From Atherix ibis (taxonomy: Eukaryota; Arthropoda; Insecta; Diptera; Athericidae), in contig OY282606.1 of assembly GCA_958298945.1 (NCBI GenBank), forward strand, positions 95,425,696 through 95,489,695: a DNA stretch of 64,000 bases, given 5' to 3'. A program made the translations under genes and the position numbers. The notes under the pieces are model-generated. The model was not told the DNA's origin. It saw only the letters and a program-made list of their open reading frames with translations, and ran no database searches. Positions 38,101 to 46,891 of this stretch are shown here, piece after piece (position 1 is the stretch's first letter; each line of letters begins with the position of its first letter).

Positions 38101-39984
38101 AAACGGTATCAACTCACACGATCTTGGAAGCCAATGGACATTTTAACAAATCTCCAAATCACGCGTAATAAAGAAAAAATTTGTCAAATTATATGGTGTC
38201 GTTTTTTTCATAACCACATATGATCCAAATTAAAATCTTCAAGTTAAGGTCAAAAAAGTCGGTTATCATTGACCGCCATAGAGCTCAGAAATGACGATAA
38301 TGATCTGTCCTTCTTTATATTCAAAGAAAAACAGGCAAATGATATCTTCAAACCAAAATGCACATCAGATAATCACTTTCTGAGGATATAATGGTTTTTC
38401 TACAGTCACTTGTGGTTTTCAGAGCCCCCTATATAGCAATTTCAGAATTTTATTAGCGCGGAATCATGCTACTGACAGAAAGAAGGCAAAGGGTATTGGA
38501 TCAGACTGGACAATATTTAATTGAATAAAATATTAATTCACTATAAGAAAATCGTCTTCCATTTTTATATGATATAACCCAATAAATAGTGCATTTTTCA
38601 GTTATTTGAAAAAAAAACTACGACTGTGCATGTATATTTGGTTACCAAATAATTTCCGCCATATCTAATATCTATTATTTTGTTTGTTTGCTATTGAGCA
38701 ACGAGAGTGGCCATTGTCCTACAGGATGCCGTAAGCCTGGTTCGAACTTGCGTACATTTGCTTACTAGTCACAAACCAGAGGACATCCCGTCTATTTTTT
38801 AAAATTTATAATTTATATTTTCTCTATATCTTTATTATCAAGCAATAATAATTTAAATATAATTTAACAAAAGATATTTTAGTATTGTTTAAAAAAAATT
38901 GGAGAATTATGAATAAGAGAGCAAACGTTGCCACATCCTTATTTGGAGTTTTTTTTTGACGTTTTTTATTTTTATTTTATTGTTCAATTTTTTTACATTC
39001 CATATTTATAAAATATTATTCAATAACAATAATTGAGTTAAAAGACTAATTTTATATCATACAATGTAATGTAAATGAGTTTTTATAATGGGAATCCATA
39101 GACTTTAAGAGTAATAGAAAAGGAATACGTAAAGATACATTATAAAAATAGCAGTAAAAAAAGATTGACATAATTTTTTTTGATTTTTTTGTTGGTTCTA
39201 GCATCTAAGACGAATTGGTATTTGGATTATGATAAATTAAGTGAAGATGAACGAGAAGGCATTTGCAGATTTTGTTCACAAAAATAAAGTGAAAGAAAAT
39301 AAGAAAAGGATATCCGGGAGGGGAGTATATTGAAAATATTCATTTCTGACGATGAAAAGAACATGGTTCTGATTTGAATTGAATCGACAATATCCAATAT
39401 AATGATGAGCCATTTTCGTGGAGGAGATTTTTGAAAATGTGAAATCAATATTTTTACTACGGCAAATTAGGTATTCATGGACGCGTCATCAGGTAGCATC
39501 GGCTGTATTGATACATGCTGTCATATAATAAAAATTGATTTTTTTTTTATATTTCTTTTGCTTACTTTTCAAAAACCATTTCCGTTTTATATAATTTAAA
39601 AAAAAGCAAAAATAAATAAATAGGAAGAAAAAAGGAGCTTAAAATGATAAGGCAAGGCGAGTTTATTTTTTTCTATCAATATATAAAGTACACTTTTTGA
39701 AAGTTTTCCAAGTACGAATAACATAAACACCATTTTTATAATATTATTCGTATGTGTATATAAAAGAAAAATGAACAAAAAAGCATACAGGACCATTTAA
39801 ATATGTATGAATATTTGTGTGAATAGAAAAAGGGTTAAAATTTATAGATACACTAATACAACTAATAAATGTATTCTAAAACTAAGTAGTAACACTTACC
39901 AAGCTGGCAAAGGATAAAAACTAACGAAGAGTAGAAAAGGCTCCATACTAGTCCCCCAGGCTTTGATCTATACCAATAACACAT
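20146..39984 (-). CDS. Single-pass membrane protein with TSP1 and CUB-like domains, nine exons
   Basis: Exons (minus strand): 39984-39900, 35418-34345, 34283-34153, 23305-23069, 22890-22638, 22143-22006, 21936-21654, 21425-21077, 20952-20146; the frame is continuous for 1,118 residues. Exon 1 encodes a signal peptide (WSLFYSSLVFILCQL), ends at GTAAGT and matches exon 2 in phase. The ectodomain has a glutamine-rich run (~140-160), no domain I recognise up to ~385, then a thrombospondin type-1 repeat (WGPWSEWTPCSTTCSGGTR, ~387-430) and a CUB-like domain over two exons (~431-593). One transmembrane helix follows (~620-639, VAVIFASIIIIISALL), then a tail of ~480 residues rich in serine and acidic residues. 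It is probably a cell-surface receptor or adhesion protein; ligand and name unknown to me. If translation instead began at 35455, reading through the acceptor, a weaker signal-like MPYIIILFLIIS would be used. Confidence 0.85.
24180..24945 (+). pseudogene. Degenerate mariner transposase remnant in intron
   Basis: Within the large intron of the TSP1/CUB gene. Translation around 24540-24740 gives a GVVQSEY-EQTVNK block, then LRKSLKRKRPDLLENNCWIL and HQDNAPSHIA, the middle catalytic block of a mariner lineage different from the element at 6882. The region after it (FRFFLFSKLKL) matches the FFLFPKLK motif, but the SPDLAP motif is lost. A stop and frame changes are present. Terminal repeats were not found, so the outer limits are approximate. 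Confidence 0.75.
25106..26785 (-). CDS. Cfap157: CFAP157-like cilia/flagella coiled-coil protein, intronless
   Basis: A single uninterrupted frame of 559 residues starts at MVGKKKKGKKEKPK. CFAP157 acts at basal bodies and axonemes, with roles in motile cilia and sperm flagella. Matches to the vertebrate family, from memory, include the opening lysine-rich segment, FYEITITDLNNKLGRL, LNGKLNSLEEFRVQKDEL, ERKHKDLLHDMEQKIVLDK, a conserved DEFTKSS stretch and, further on, YEPGVVGLTPKS. Residues ~25-380 are continuous heptad-type coiled coil; the C-terminal 150 residues are acidic and serine-rich, with a closing six-aspartate run. The gene lies on the same strand inside the 10.8-kb intron between the TSP1 exon (34153) and the first CUB exon (23305). 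Lack of introns fits a testis-biased nested gene or an old retroposition; expression is not visible here. Length is close to vertebrate CFAP157 (about 520). Confidence 0.88.
   Translation of the reverse strand: MVGKKKKGKKEKPKDNDDKLAAVDKTFYEITITDLNNKLGRLRTYNAKLEEVNEDLAEKIRKLEDDKTDTTAYLNRKLSEKIDTIREMDERIKELVKVRDKENRESGNKIKEWEFKYKAMHDQLTSEIKLLNGKLNSLEEFRVQKDELLAKFDEQEATSREQERKHKDLLHDMEQKIVLDKKQLKKEVEYKLLKLSDEFTKSSEICMAGYTQRLIRENIALNNEIERFIFIQQKLDKENREMTRISEEIKNKFSCNESIKFRLVKNCQKQIDAIEKLTSQFELLKNKYEKICEYKHLYENTLKRDACQQFTLNDINKKLRIMGQRVEMLKTDKQNLMSAHNQHQIEILRLRAIIKNIKFTIQSAIRGEESSKSDGESFRSAQRQNLLLELMKIVTSYTEDVSINPSISTISADSYLYEPGVVGLTPKSKTSLLDLFKKQARKIAAVELITPEFKQQIPLDRYTPEPKTIDDTIIDIDSGSGIHFTTSNENDDFDDNLEDEQPDYGASSSSENITISAKTSSQTIQRPVSAVLARTESKETKAASPHEDDDDDDAVIFFY
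27990..28340 (-). pseudogene. Decayed Tc1/mariner-superfamily transposase fragment
   Basis: On the minus strand the translation contains DAGKAVMVTSERYGDS followed by GVGWHVVTTGHFHMKYCTRHN. This aligns with the EAGNAVTVNGERYRSM and DGATCHTAR region of the family at 12071. Stops and substitutions are frequent. Sequence to about 28800 may be further debris of the same insertion, but I cannot align it convincingly. Confidence 0.55.
29640..30180 (+). pseudogene. Decayed copy of the second Tc1/mariner family
   Basis: A left-end-like CCCAATAAAAGTGCGA occurs at about 29648, resembling the terminal repeat at 12071. Translation then gives EGETVTIISESYDRMITDF, CWPELENSNKFHIWF, a QDSASS in place of QDGATC, and later LTLLDFVFW in place of LTPLDFFLW. 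Internal stops are present. It lies in the large intron of the TSP1/CUB gene, just before another mariner copy. Confidence 0.72.
30432..31256 (+). mobile_element. Truncated mariner copy, same family as 6882
   Basis: Begins with TTGGATTGTCCGGGAAGTAA preceded by TA. It reads colinearly with the 6882 element on the plus strand: 5' leader, ISKLDICVSHLTEKNLCYRIDVCDLLLKRQENDPFLKR, then a catalytic ITG region with frameshifts, up to a point equivalent to HQLDKLNDSLKEK. The 3' third, with the second and third catalytic aspartates, is missing. The copy ends against an 84-bp miniature element. It is a pseudogene with deletions in the N-terminal region. Confidence 0.88.
31259..31342. mobile_element. 84-bp mariner minimal derivative (two ends only)
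   Basis: Starts TTGGGTTGTTTGGAAAGTAA and ends with the complement of the same kind of terminus (TTTCCGGACAACCCAA), with TA on each side (31257-31258, 31343-31344). Between the two ends is an inner palindrome, AAACCCAATATA...TATATTGGGTTT (about 31290-31320). It may be a miniature non-autonomous element or the 3' end of the truncated copy rearranged. No coding content. Confidence 0.75.
32668..32751. repeat. Two-copy tandem repeat, 47-bp period
   Basis: CTGACCAGTTATACCTA starts at 32668 and again at 32715, each followed by a similar AAATAAAAGRTGAA tail. It lies in the large intron of the TSP1/CUB gene, in otherwise unremarkable AT-rich sequence (31343-34152) where I see no gene. Confidence 0.8.
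35501..35562. repeat. Perfect 25-bp-arm hairpin in intron 1
   Basis: Arms 35501-35525 and 35538-35562 are exact reverse complements (core ATTTTCAGCTAGAAG) with a 12-base loop. It lies within intron 1 of the TSP1/CUB gene, some 80 bp upstream of the exon 2 acceptor. The loop motif GTATACGTGTACG recurs just downstream (about 35575-35590). Confidence 0.9.
35807..35925. repeat. Two-copy tandem repeat, ~63-bp period
   Basis: TTTAGATTATT followed by CGTTCAAAGTTTTT and GTAATTTCTTATTAGTTTT occurs at about 35807-35856 and again at 35870-35925, with small insertions between the blocks. Non-coding, intronic. Confidence 0.75.
36054..36847 (-). mobile_element. Internally deleted mariner, third lineage
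   Basis: Inverted ends GAGGTGCGGCAGAAAAGTAA (left) and the complement of TTACTTTTCTACCACACCTC (right) bound 794 bp. On the minus strand, transposase scraps appear in order: an N-terminal piece with SFSVEDEPRSG near 36510-36540, then a C-terminal piece VDNIQRTVTEELKV at about 36170-36220. Most of the catalytic core is deleted. Located in intron 1 of the TSP1/CUB gene. Confidence 0.8.
38200..38450 (-). pseudogene. Fragment of the second Tc1/mariner family
   Basis: Minus-strand translation reads KPQVTVEKPLYPQKVII, a stop, then CAFWFEDIICLFFFE and IIIVISELYGGQ. This aligns with ENPQVIHEQPLHPLKVTVWC, GGIIGPYFF and the following NGERYR region of the family at 12071. Two or more stops; only the central region survives. 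Confidence 0.7.
38445..38582 (+). mobile_element. Solo 3' end of the 6882-type mariner
   Basis: From GCGCGGAATCATGCT through GACAATATTTAATTGAATAA to the terminal ACCCAA, this matches the 3' end of the 6882 element (complement of 6890-7025). A short insertion GATCAGACTG occurs near the stop codon. It ends at CCCAA followed by TA (38583-38584). No 5' part of the element is adjacent. Confidence 0.85.
39900..39984 (-). other. Signal-peptide exon (exon 1) of the TSP1/CUB gene
   Basis: The exon opens MCYWYRSKPGG and continues into the hydrophobic VWSLFYSSLVFILCQL. It is followed at once by a consensus donor GTAAGTGT (39899-39892). It ends in phase 1, exactly the phase needed by the acceptor TTTCAG at 35424-35419, and the joined codon is GAT either way. 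Intron 1 is then about 4.5 kb. The part of the 40-kb region upstream of it may hold 5' untranslated exons. Confidence 0.78.
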
Positions 39985-40379
39985 GACGTGCTGTTCAATT
40001 TAGTTGTCCTTTTTTCTATGTTTCCCTATTTTTTTTTTTTTTTTTTAATCTTTTCTCCCTTTTTATGGTTTTTTTCCTGGCTCCGTTTTTATTTTTGCTT
40101 CTCCCCCTCTCCTTTGTGAATATTGATGGTGGGGCTAATGTTCGACAGCTTATATTTAGTTTTGTCAATGTATACAAAGCAAATCAATTGTTAAAAATGA
40201 ATACTGAAAAATGGTTATTGTGGGCAGCAAGGGGGAGGTAGGCGTACATATAATGGTGTTCGTAATTGTATGTATTTGTGAATAAAAATGATTCTATGAA
40301 ATTTTGTTGTTTTTTCTTCTTCTTCTTTTTTTTTTATTAGCGATCTTATCGAGCGATTTTTGATGTTTTTTCTTTTAGT

Positions 40380-40468
40380 TAATGGAAGATTCACTATCCT
40401 TGCTTGGATGTTATATGATGCCGATACTTTCGATGCGGATGTCCCAACATTTTATCCATCAATGAACT
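40380..40468 (-). other. Possible 5' untranslated segment of the TSP1/CUB gene
   Basis: A patch of mixed composition stands out from flanking poly-T/A sequence. On the minus strand it is preceded by an acceptor-like ATCTTTTCAG (40478-40469) and would run into exon 1. It contains a short upstream frame, MDKMLGHPHRKYRHH..., ending at TAG. It could be spliced 5' UTR or an unrelated conserved element; evidence is weak. Confidence 0.3.
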
Positions 40469-40759
40469 CTGAAAAGATAAAAATGGTAAACACTTCCGAT
40501 TAGTTTTCTATTGAGTTTTATATTTTGTTTGTTTTTATATATATAGTTATAACGAATTTATTTTTCGTAATATTTTTATTCAAACACAATGATAATATCA
40601 AATCTTAGTGAATTACTTTTAAAACTGAATTAGCAATTAAATAATAATTTTCTTTTTTTTTGATTAGATGATATTAAAATAAAATAAAAATGAAATTTAT
40701 ATGTGTTAATATAATGTCTGAAATGTCAAAATATTTTGTTATCGTCAGTTGTATTTTAG

Positions 40760-41573
40760 AAAGTTTGCAATTTATTTTTGAAAAGATATGCGCCGAAACA
40801 ACGCTTGGATATTATTCAATTTTTTTTATCAAAATCATTGTTCGTTTATTGCAATTTATCAATGCAACTTCGTCCAATTTATGGTCGTCATTATCGAACT
40901 GTAGAAAGTTTTAGACGCATTCTCTTTTTACACAATGTTCGGGTGCCAGTAAGACAAACATGCGGTGAAAGTGGAAAGAATATTGCTGCCGTTCAGGCTA
41001 GTGTTGGTGATGATCCAAATTTATCGTTTTCAAGGGACTATCTCTCACAACAACATACCGTATTTTGCATTTGGATTTGCGCTTACATTCTTAAAAAATT
41101 CTTATTACACAATAATTGAAACGGTTGGACCATCGCAAATGCCGTGAATTTATTAATTTTGCTCTGGAACAACTCGAAAATGATGCTGATTTTCCCAAGA
41201 AAATCATCTTTTAAGATAAGGTGCATTTTTATTCCTATAGATCGGTGAATAAATAAAATTGTCATTAGTGAGCTGGAGCCAATCCACAAATTATTCAGGA
41301 GAAACCTTTACATTCCTAGAAAGTGACCATTTAGTTTGGTTTATGGCACGGTGGTATTATCGGTCCTTATTTGTATTAACGTTAATATAGATCGATGATA
41401 ATGAAATTATTTTTGCTATGAATTGAGAGATATTGGTTTAATGAATATGTGGTTTCAATAAAACGGCGCTTCGTGCCCCACTGCAATAAAATAATGAATT
41501 TTGCTCTGCCATATTTATTCATTTTATTTAATTAGAAAAAGAAATATATTACTCTTATTGAAAAATTCTGTAT
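40760..41573 (+). pseudogene. Decayed second-family Tc1/mariner element
   Basis: Unlike the 12071 copy, this one keeps N-terminal sequence: QLRPIYGRHYRTVESFRRI, PVRQTCGESGKNIAAVQASVGDDPN, matching the family's helix-turn-helix region. Later blocks are FALEQLENDADFPKK and, with stops, ANPQIIQE, GGIIGP and WFQ. The right end ACTCTTATTGAAAAATTCTGTATA (41551-41574) resembles the right terminal repeat at 13031-13047. The left end was not located. Confidence 0.8.
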
Positions 41574-41599
41574 ATAAATAAAATTTGAAAAAAAAACTT

Positions 41600-42008
41600 A
41601 TTAGGAGTAATCCACAAATTATTCAGGAGGAACCTTTACATTCCTAAGAAGTGACCATTTGATTTGGTTTATGGCATGATGGTATCATCGATCCTTATTT
41701 TTTTCACCGTCAATAGTATGCGGTACAGATCAATGATAATGCAATTTTTTTTTGTATGAATTGGGAGATATTGATTTAACAAATATGTGGTTTCAATAAG
41801 ACGGTGCTACGTGTCATATAGCCCAAGTAATAATAGATGTATTTCGGGAAAAATTTGGCGAGTCGATAATTTAAGAAATGCAGATATGCAATTGCTTCTA
41901 AGAAGTTGTGATTTAACACCTATTGAAGGCCAAATACGTGAAATCAGGCCTGATTTATTGCATAAAGTGGTCGAAAAATTGGAACTATCGAAGCTTGTAT
42001 ATAAATGA
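41600..42008 (+). pseudogene. Adjacent partial duplicate of the same element
   Basis: 41609-41820 repeats 41281-41480: ATCCACAAATTATTCAGGAG, ACCTTTACATTCCTA, GTGACCATTTG/AGTTTGGTTTATGGCA. It then extends further into the 3' part (an RREKF-like FREKFGES, SCDLTPIE, RPDLLHKVVEKLE) than its neighbour does. The two are therefore a duplication or a second insertion with different deletions. Confidence 0.75.
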
Positions 42009-43660
42009 AATTTGAAAAAAAAATTCATTTTGGTTGCCAAAAAATGATTAAAATTTTTGTAGTAACGAAAATAGAAAATTCTAATAGAATATAAATATTT
42101 TAAATTATTAAGTATCCAATAGTATTGCAAGCAAGTACAATGTATGAAGAGGACTATCTGTTTTCTTAATATAATTTCTATTTATGAGCTTAAAAAAAAC
42201 TATTAAATCCGAATGTCTATTATTTCGGTAGTGTAGGAGAAATACAATAAAAGTCGGTTCAAAAACTGGCTGAAATGAACAGAAAAAATTTAAGCTACGA
42301 AATTCAAGGAAAACAAATGAAACTGAAATGAATCGATATGTTTCGTATATATTTTCATACCTTATACCACCTGAAACAAAATGGAATGTTCAAAGGCCAT
42401 GCAATAAGGTGATTGGTTTGGTTAAACCAATGTCTGTCCAGACATATCAGTCGCATTCGACCGAGTGGTCAGTGACCGATTAATGACTTCTTATTTGTTC
42501 AAGAAAATTTTACCACGTAAAATTCAAACAAGAATTGTCCCCCTTTCTATTATAGGGCGGCTATTTTATAACAGAGATAAGTCGATTTTAAGGGTGTGCA
42601 TAAGTTAAGTAGTAAAACAAAGCTTAAACATTGACGGTTACCTTTCTGTTGATAAAATTGCACAAGAAATATAAATAAAATGAAGTTTTTTGCTCGAATT
42701 ATCTCTTGGGAAATAAAGACCTAATATTTATTTTGTTGGTAGTCGTAGATGCAAAACCGAGGATATGAAAAGGACGCGACGATAAATATTTGAATAGAGA
42801 ATATATAATATTACTGATATAATAAAAAAAAGAAGAGAAATCGGAAGCTAGTAAGAGCACCTTACCGTCTACCAATTGTATGTATGTTCATTAATATTGA
42901 ATAACCGTAGAATAGTTACCGATGTACCCCTCTATTTAGGAATATAGAATAGCTGCCCTATGACCAACCCCAACTTTCTTATCGAACTGCTTATTTGTGA
43001 AAAAATATAATAGTACATGTAATTTCGTACACAATTTCTAAAGATAAATGTACATACAAACATCTACGTCTACCGATAGATACTGTAGCAACATACGTGT
43101 ATGGGGGTATATCTACATACGAATATATCTGCAAACGTTTAGATATTTTTTATTTGCTTTTATTGAAATTTTTTTACGTTAATATCGTCACGATTTAACA
43201 TTTTATTTCCTATCCGAGCCTTGGTTCCCTTTTATAGCACATAATACTCTAGTCGATATTGTAGAAAAATTGAACCTTGTTTTCTAATATTTACTTTAAC
43301 GATATTCTCATCCTATTTTGTATTTTTTATCAATATTATTGTATTAGTATCTGCACATATCTATGATTATATGTGAATTGGGGAGTGTATAAGCTTTGTA
43401 AGTTTTATTCCTAGAAAGAGAGTGTGCATCAAAATTCGTGACAGTTTATGATTTACGATAGGCTTTCTCTGTAATTGGCAAAAGTCAATTTTATAATTTG
43501 ATTCAAAAAGGAGGATGAATTTTTTTATATGGTTGAAAAAGATCTTGTATTTGTAAATATTTTTGGATACAGAAAAGGTCATCCCTATGGGCCCTTATTG
43601 TGGATATAAACATATGCTCAACTCTTTTATGTTTGATGTATTAAATTGTATTAATACATA

Positions 43661-43725
43661 TTATTTTTGTTTTAAGTTAAAAATACTGATTAATTATCAG
43701 TATTTTTAACTTAAAACAAAAATAA
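43661..43725. repeat. Perfect 30-bp-arm hairpin
   Basis: Arms 43661-43690 and 43696-43725 are exact reverse complements (core GTTTTAAGTTAAAAATACTG) with a five-base loop TAATT. Surrounding DNA (42009-45400) is AT-rich and without a supportable gene. Confidence 0.92.
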
Positions 43726-45399
43726 AAAAAATTTTGTTTGATTGTGTTTTCAAATTTTTGAAATTAGGCATGATAAACTCTTGTTATATAGAGTCATTAA
43801 ATTCACATTTTAATGATACTTTTACTATAATATGCTAGTTAACCTTTCCTTATGACAAAATATTGTTAAAAAATTAATATAGTTTTGCTGGTATCGGCTA
43901 CATCTCATGCATTTATTATGAACTTATCATACTACACTCGTGTATTTAACAGGTATCAAATGGCGGGAATGTCTTTTCTAAACTACAAAATGATTAAGCC
44001 ATTAGTTGCGAACATAAAATATACATTTTTTTAATATAATAAAATAGACATTTTTAAATTGTTTAAAAAAATACTTATTTAAGGTATAAATATTAATTAA
44101 ATTTTGAAAAAAATATTAAAATATAATCATTTTTTTCTACTACTTAAACTATTATTTGTTAGGTTCAATACTATCTAGAAAAAATCTATTTGTATTATAT
44201 TTACAGAGTTTGTTAGAAAAAAAATATTACCAATATTAATAAATATTATATTTTGATAATCTAAATACCTTAATTCTATAGTAGATATGAGCTTAGAATA
44301 AGGACCGATGAATATAAGCACCTGTAAGATGTACAAAATTGGCTATAATCATATTATATATTCATCATACAGTTAGAAATAAGGACCTTCAGTAGTTAGT
44401 ATATCATTCGGTGAGCTTACATTTTTTAATAAATGTTTAACCGTTATCTTAGTAGAATAATATTAAAATCAATATTCTACCGAATCATCTCATGGGTAGA
44501 TATATGATGATTAGATTTGGAATACGAAATGATCAGATATTATGAAGGATATTACCGAAGAGTTGTAGAAAATCGGCTTATCAGAACATCACTGTCAAGC
44601 CCAGTAAAAACTAGAAATTGATGAATTAACTACTGAAACCACTCGAACTGAATAGCTCTATAAGTAGATTGTTCTTGAGAGCTGTTACAGTGGGTTTTCT
44701 CGTATTACTACACTATATTACACATATGTACTATACGGAATATCTAATCTAAAAGTGTATATGTTATCATTTTGATACATGTACATAATTTTGGTCATCA
44801 CTTAAGAAATTATTATTGAAAAATATATTAGAATGTATTTTCGATCTTTACTGTAGGACAAAAACGCTCCTTAGTGAAATCGGTTTTTGGCAAATCAGAA
44901 ACTATTTATCGTAAGAGGTTTCTCAAGACCAAATCGAAAACGTTCCATACATTAAGGATGCTTAGTTAATACAAGACGAAATAGTTGTGATGTCAATACA
45001 GTAGTAGGCGTGTAACATTTAACGAAATATATTACAACTGTTCATGTTTGCTATATGTACACTTTTGTACATAAACAATGAGTTTATTCGAATAGTAAAT
45101 AATTGCTTATTTTATATTAAAGAGACACTTTCTCTTGATAAGATTCAATATTGTTATATTCACAAAATTGTTATTTTTCCCTTCAATCAGTAATACTTTA
45201 ATCAAATATTCCAAATGATAGTTTCAATTACCAAGCTAATATATTATATAATAAATAAAAAAAATTTTTTTATAATAATATACTTTTGGTTATTAGTTTT
45301 TTTCAATTTAAAAATAATTTCGAATACGCAAATGAATATGGATGCTTGATATCTAACTGAAGACATTGTCAAACATATATGCCATCGTTTGGAAAAAAA

Positions 45400-45930
45400 C
45401 CTTCTACAAAAGTGGTGATTCTGTTGTATCCACATCTTGAACTTTAAAAAACAAACTTTTCTTTAGTAATATGCTCATTTCTCGCCTGGTAAATAGGTCA
45501 ATAAGCAAAATGGGGCTCTGAAAAGTCACAAATGACTATGAAGTAGCAACCATTGTATTCGTAAAAAGTGGCAGGTGTATATTTGGTCGAACAGTGTTAT
45601 TAGTCTGCATTTTTTCAAAATGAGGCAAGTCAGAACATAGCCATTAATTGTGAGTGTTATGTCCTATTATGACGAACTTTTTTTTTGGTCTGAACTTAAA
45701 GATATTAATCTGGATCATATGCGATTTTAACAAGATGGTATCACAAGACATCAAATCATATCATTTCGTTCTGTTAGACTTTTTTTTATATGAGCATGTA
45801 AAATATCGTACATACGCAAATAATCTTCAAATTTGAGACCAATTAAAAAATTAACATCTATTAAGTAATGGCCAAATAACAGATCAAAATATGCGGAAAA
45901 TTCATCAAAAATTATTTATGTCATGTAAGA
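45400..45930 (+). pseudogene. Decayed second-family Tc1/mariner fragment
   Basis: Translation shows SAFFQNEASQNIAINCECY (compare YFFENEAGQNVTVNGERY) at about 45609-45665, and flanking pieces such as KWGSEKSQMTMKQQPLY upstream and LDFFLYEHVKYRTYANNLQ downstream (compare LDFFLWGYVKS-VYADKP). Many stops. It lies directly before the mariner copy at 45990. Confidence 0.7.
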
Positions 45931-45989
45931 AAAATTCATGAAAAAGATTTAGTCATGCAATAAGTCTTATGATAATTACATTTATTTTA

Positions 45990-46891
45990 TTGGGTTGTTC
46001 AGAAAGTAATTTTGTTTGTTCCCAACAGAGGACTTAATTGTATTTTTTAACAACCAACTTCACACTTAAGCCGCATAATCTATGTATTTTGATAGCTGAC
46101 ATAACAAGGTTTGCTCGATTGATTCTGCACAGTAGTTTTTGGTTGATACCTTTTATATATGGAAAGTTAAAAACCACATTTTCGGCATATTTTATTTTTT
46201 ACTATAGAAAAGATAAAAATGCTGTTCAAGAAAGAAAAAAATTATCCGATGTGTATGGAGAAGATGTGTTAAGTGAGCGCCAGTGCCAAAACTGATTTGC
46301 AAAATTTCGATCGGACAATTTTGATCTCGAAGATGCACCACGTTCTGGAAGGCCAGTTGAAGCTGATGAAGATACAATAAAGGTATTCATTGATGCAAAC
46401 CGGCGAATAACAACTCGTGAGATCGCTGAGAGATTAAATTTATCGAATTCGACCGTTCATGATCATTTCAAAGCTCGACATATGGGTTCCTTATCTTCTT
46501 ACGTTCCTTTGTGCCGTTGCATTGACGTTTATGATTTGCTTCTCAAACGCCAAGAAAATGATCCACTTTTGAAGCGTATCATCTCTCGAGTCGAGAAATG
46601 GGTTGTCTACGACAATGTTAAGCGCAAAAGATCCTGGAGTAGAAAAGATGAACCGGCTCAAAGCATTTCGAAAGCCAATATTCATCAAAAACAGGTTATG
46701 CTATCTGTTTGGTGGGATTTCAAAGGAATCGTTTATTTTGAGCTTCTACCGAGCAACACAACGATCAATTCTGAAGTGTATTGTCATCAGTTGGACAAAT
46801 TGAATTATTCACTCAAAGAAAAAAAAGCCCAGAATTGGTCAATAGGAAAGATATAGTGTTCCAAAGCGAAATTATTTTCCGAACAACCCAA
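45990..46891 (+). mobile_element. Internally deleted mariner copy, 902 bp
   Basis: Ends TTGGGTTGTTCAGAAAGTAA and the complement of TTATTTTCCGAACAACCCAA, flanked by TA. The body follows the 6882 element (YYRKDKNAVQERKKLSDVYG, ISRVEKWVVYDNVKRKRSWSRKDEPAQS, SVWWDFKGIVYFELLPSNTTINSEVYC). It then jumps from NWSIGKI to the 3' terminal repeat, removing about the last 130 codons including two catalytic aspartates. A stop sits in the helix-turn-helix region and a short deletion follows near 46470. Non-autonomous. Confidence 0.92.

Noticed and set aside
38700..38790. GC-richer patch with GGTTCGAA resembling a tRNA T-loop
   Set aside because: The bases flanking GTTCGAA do not pair as a T-stem, and no acceptor stem or anticodon arm could be fitted.
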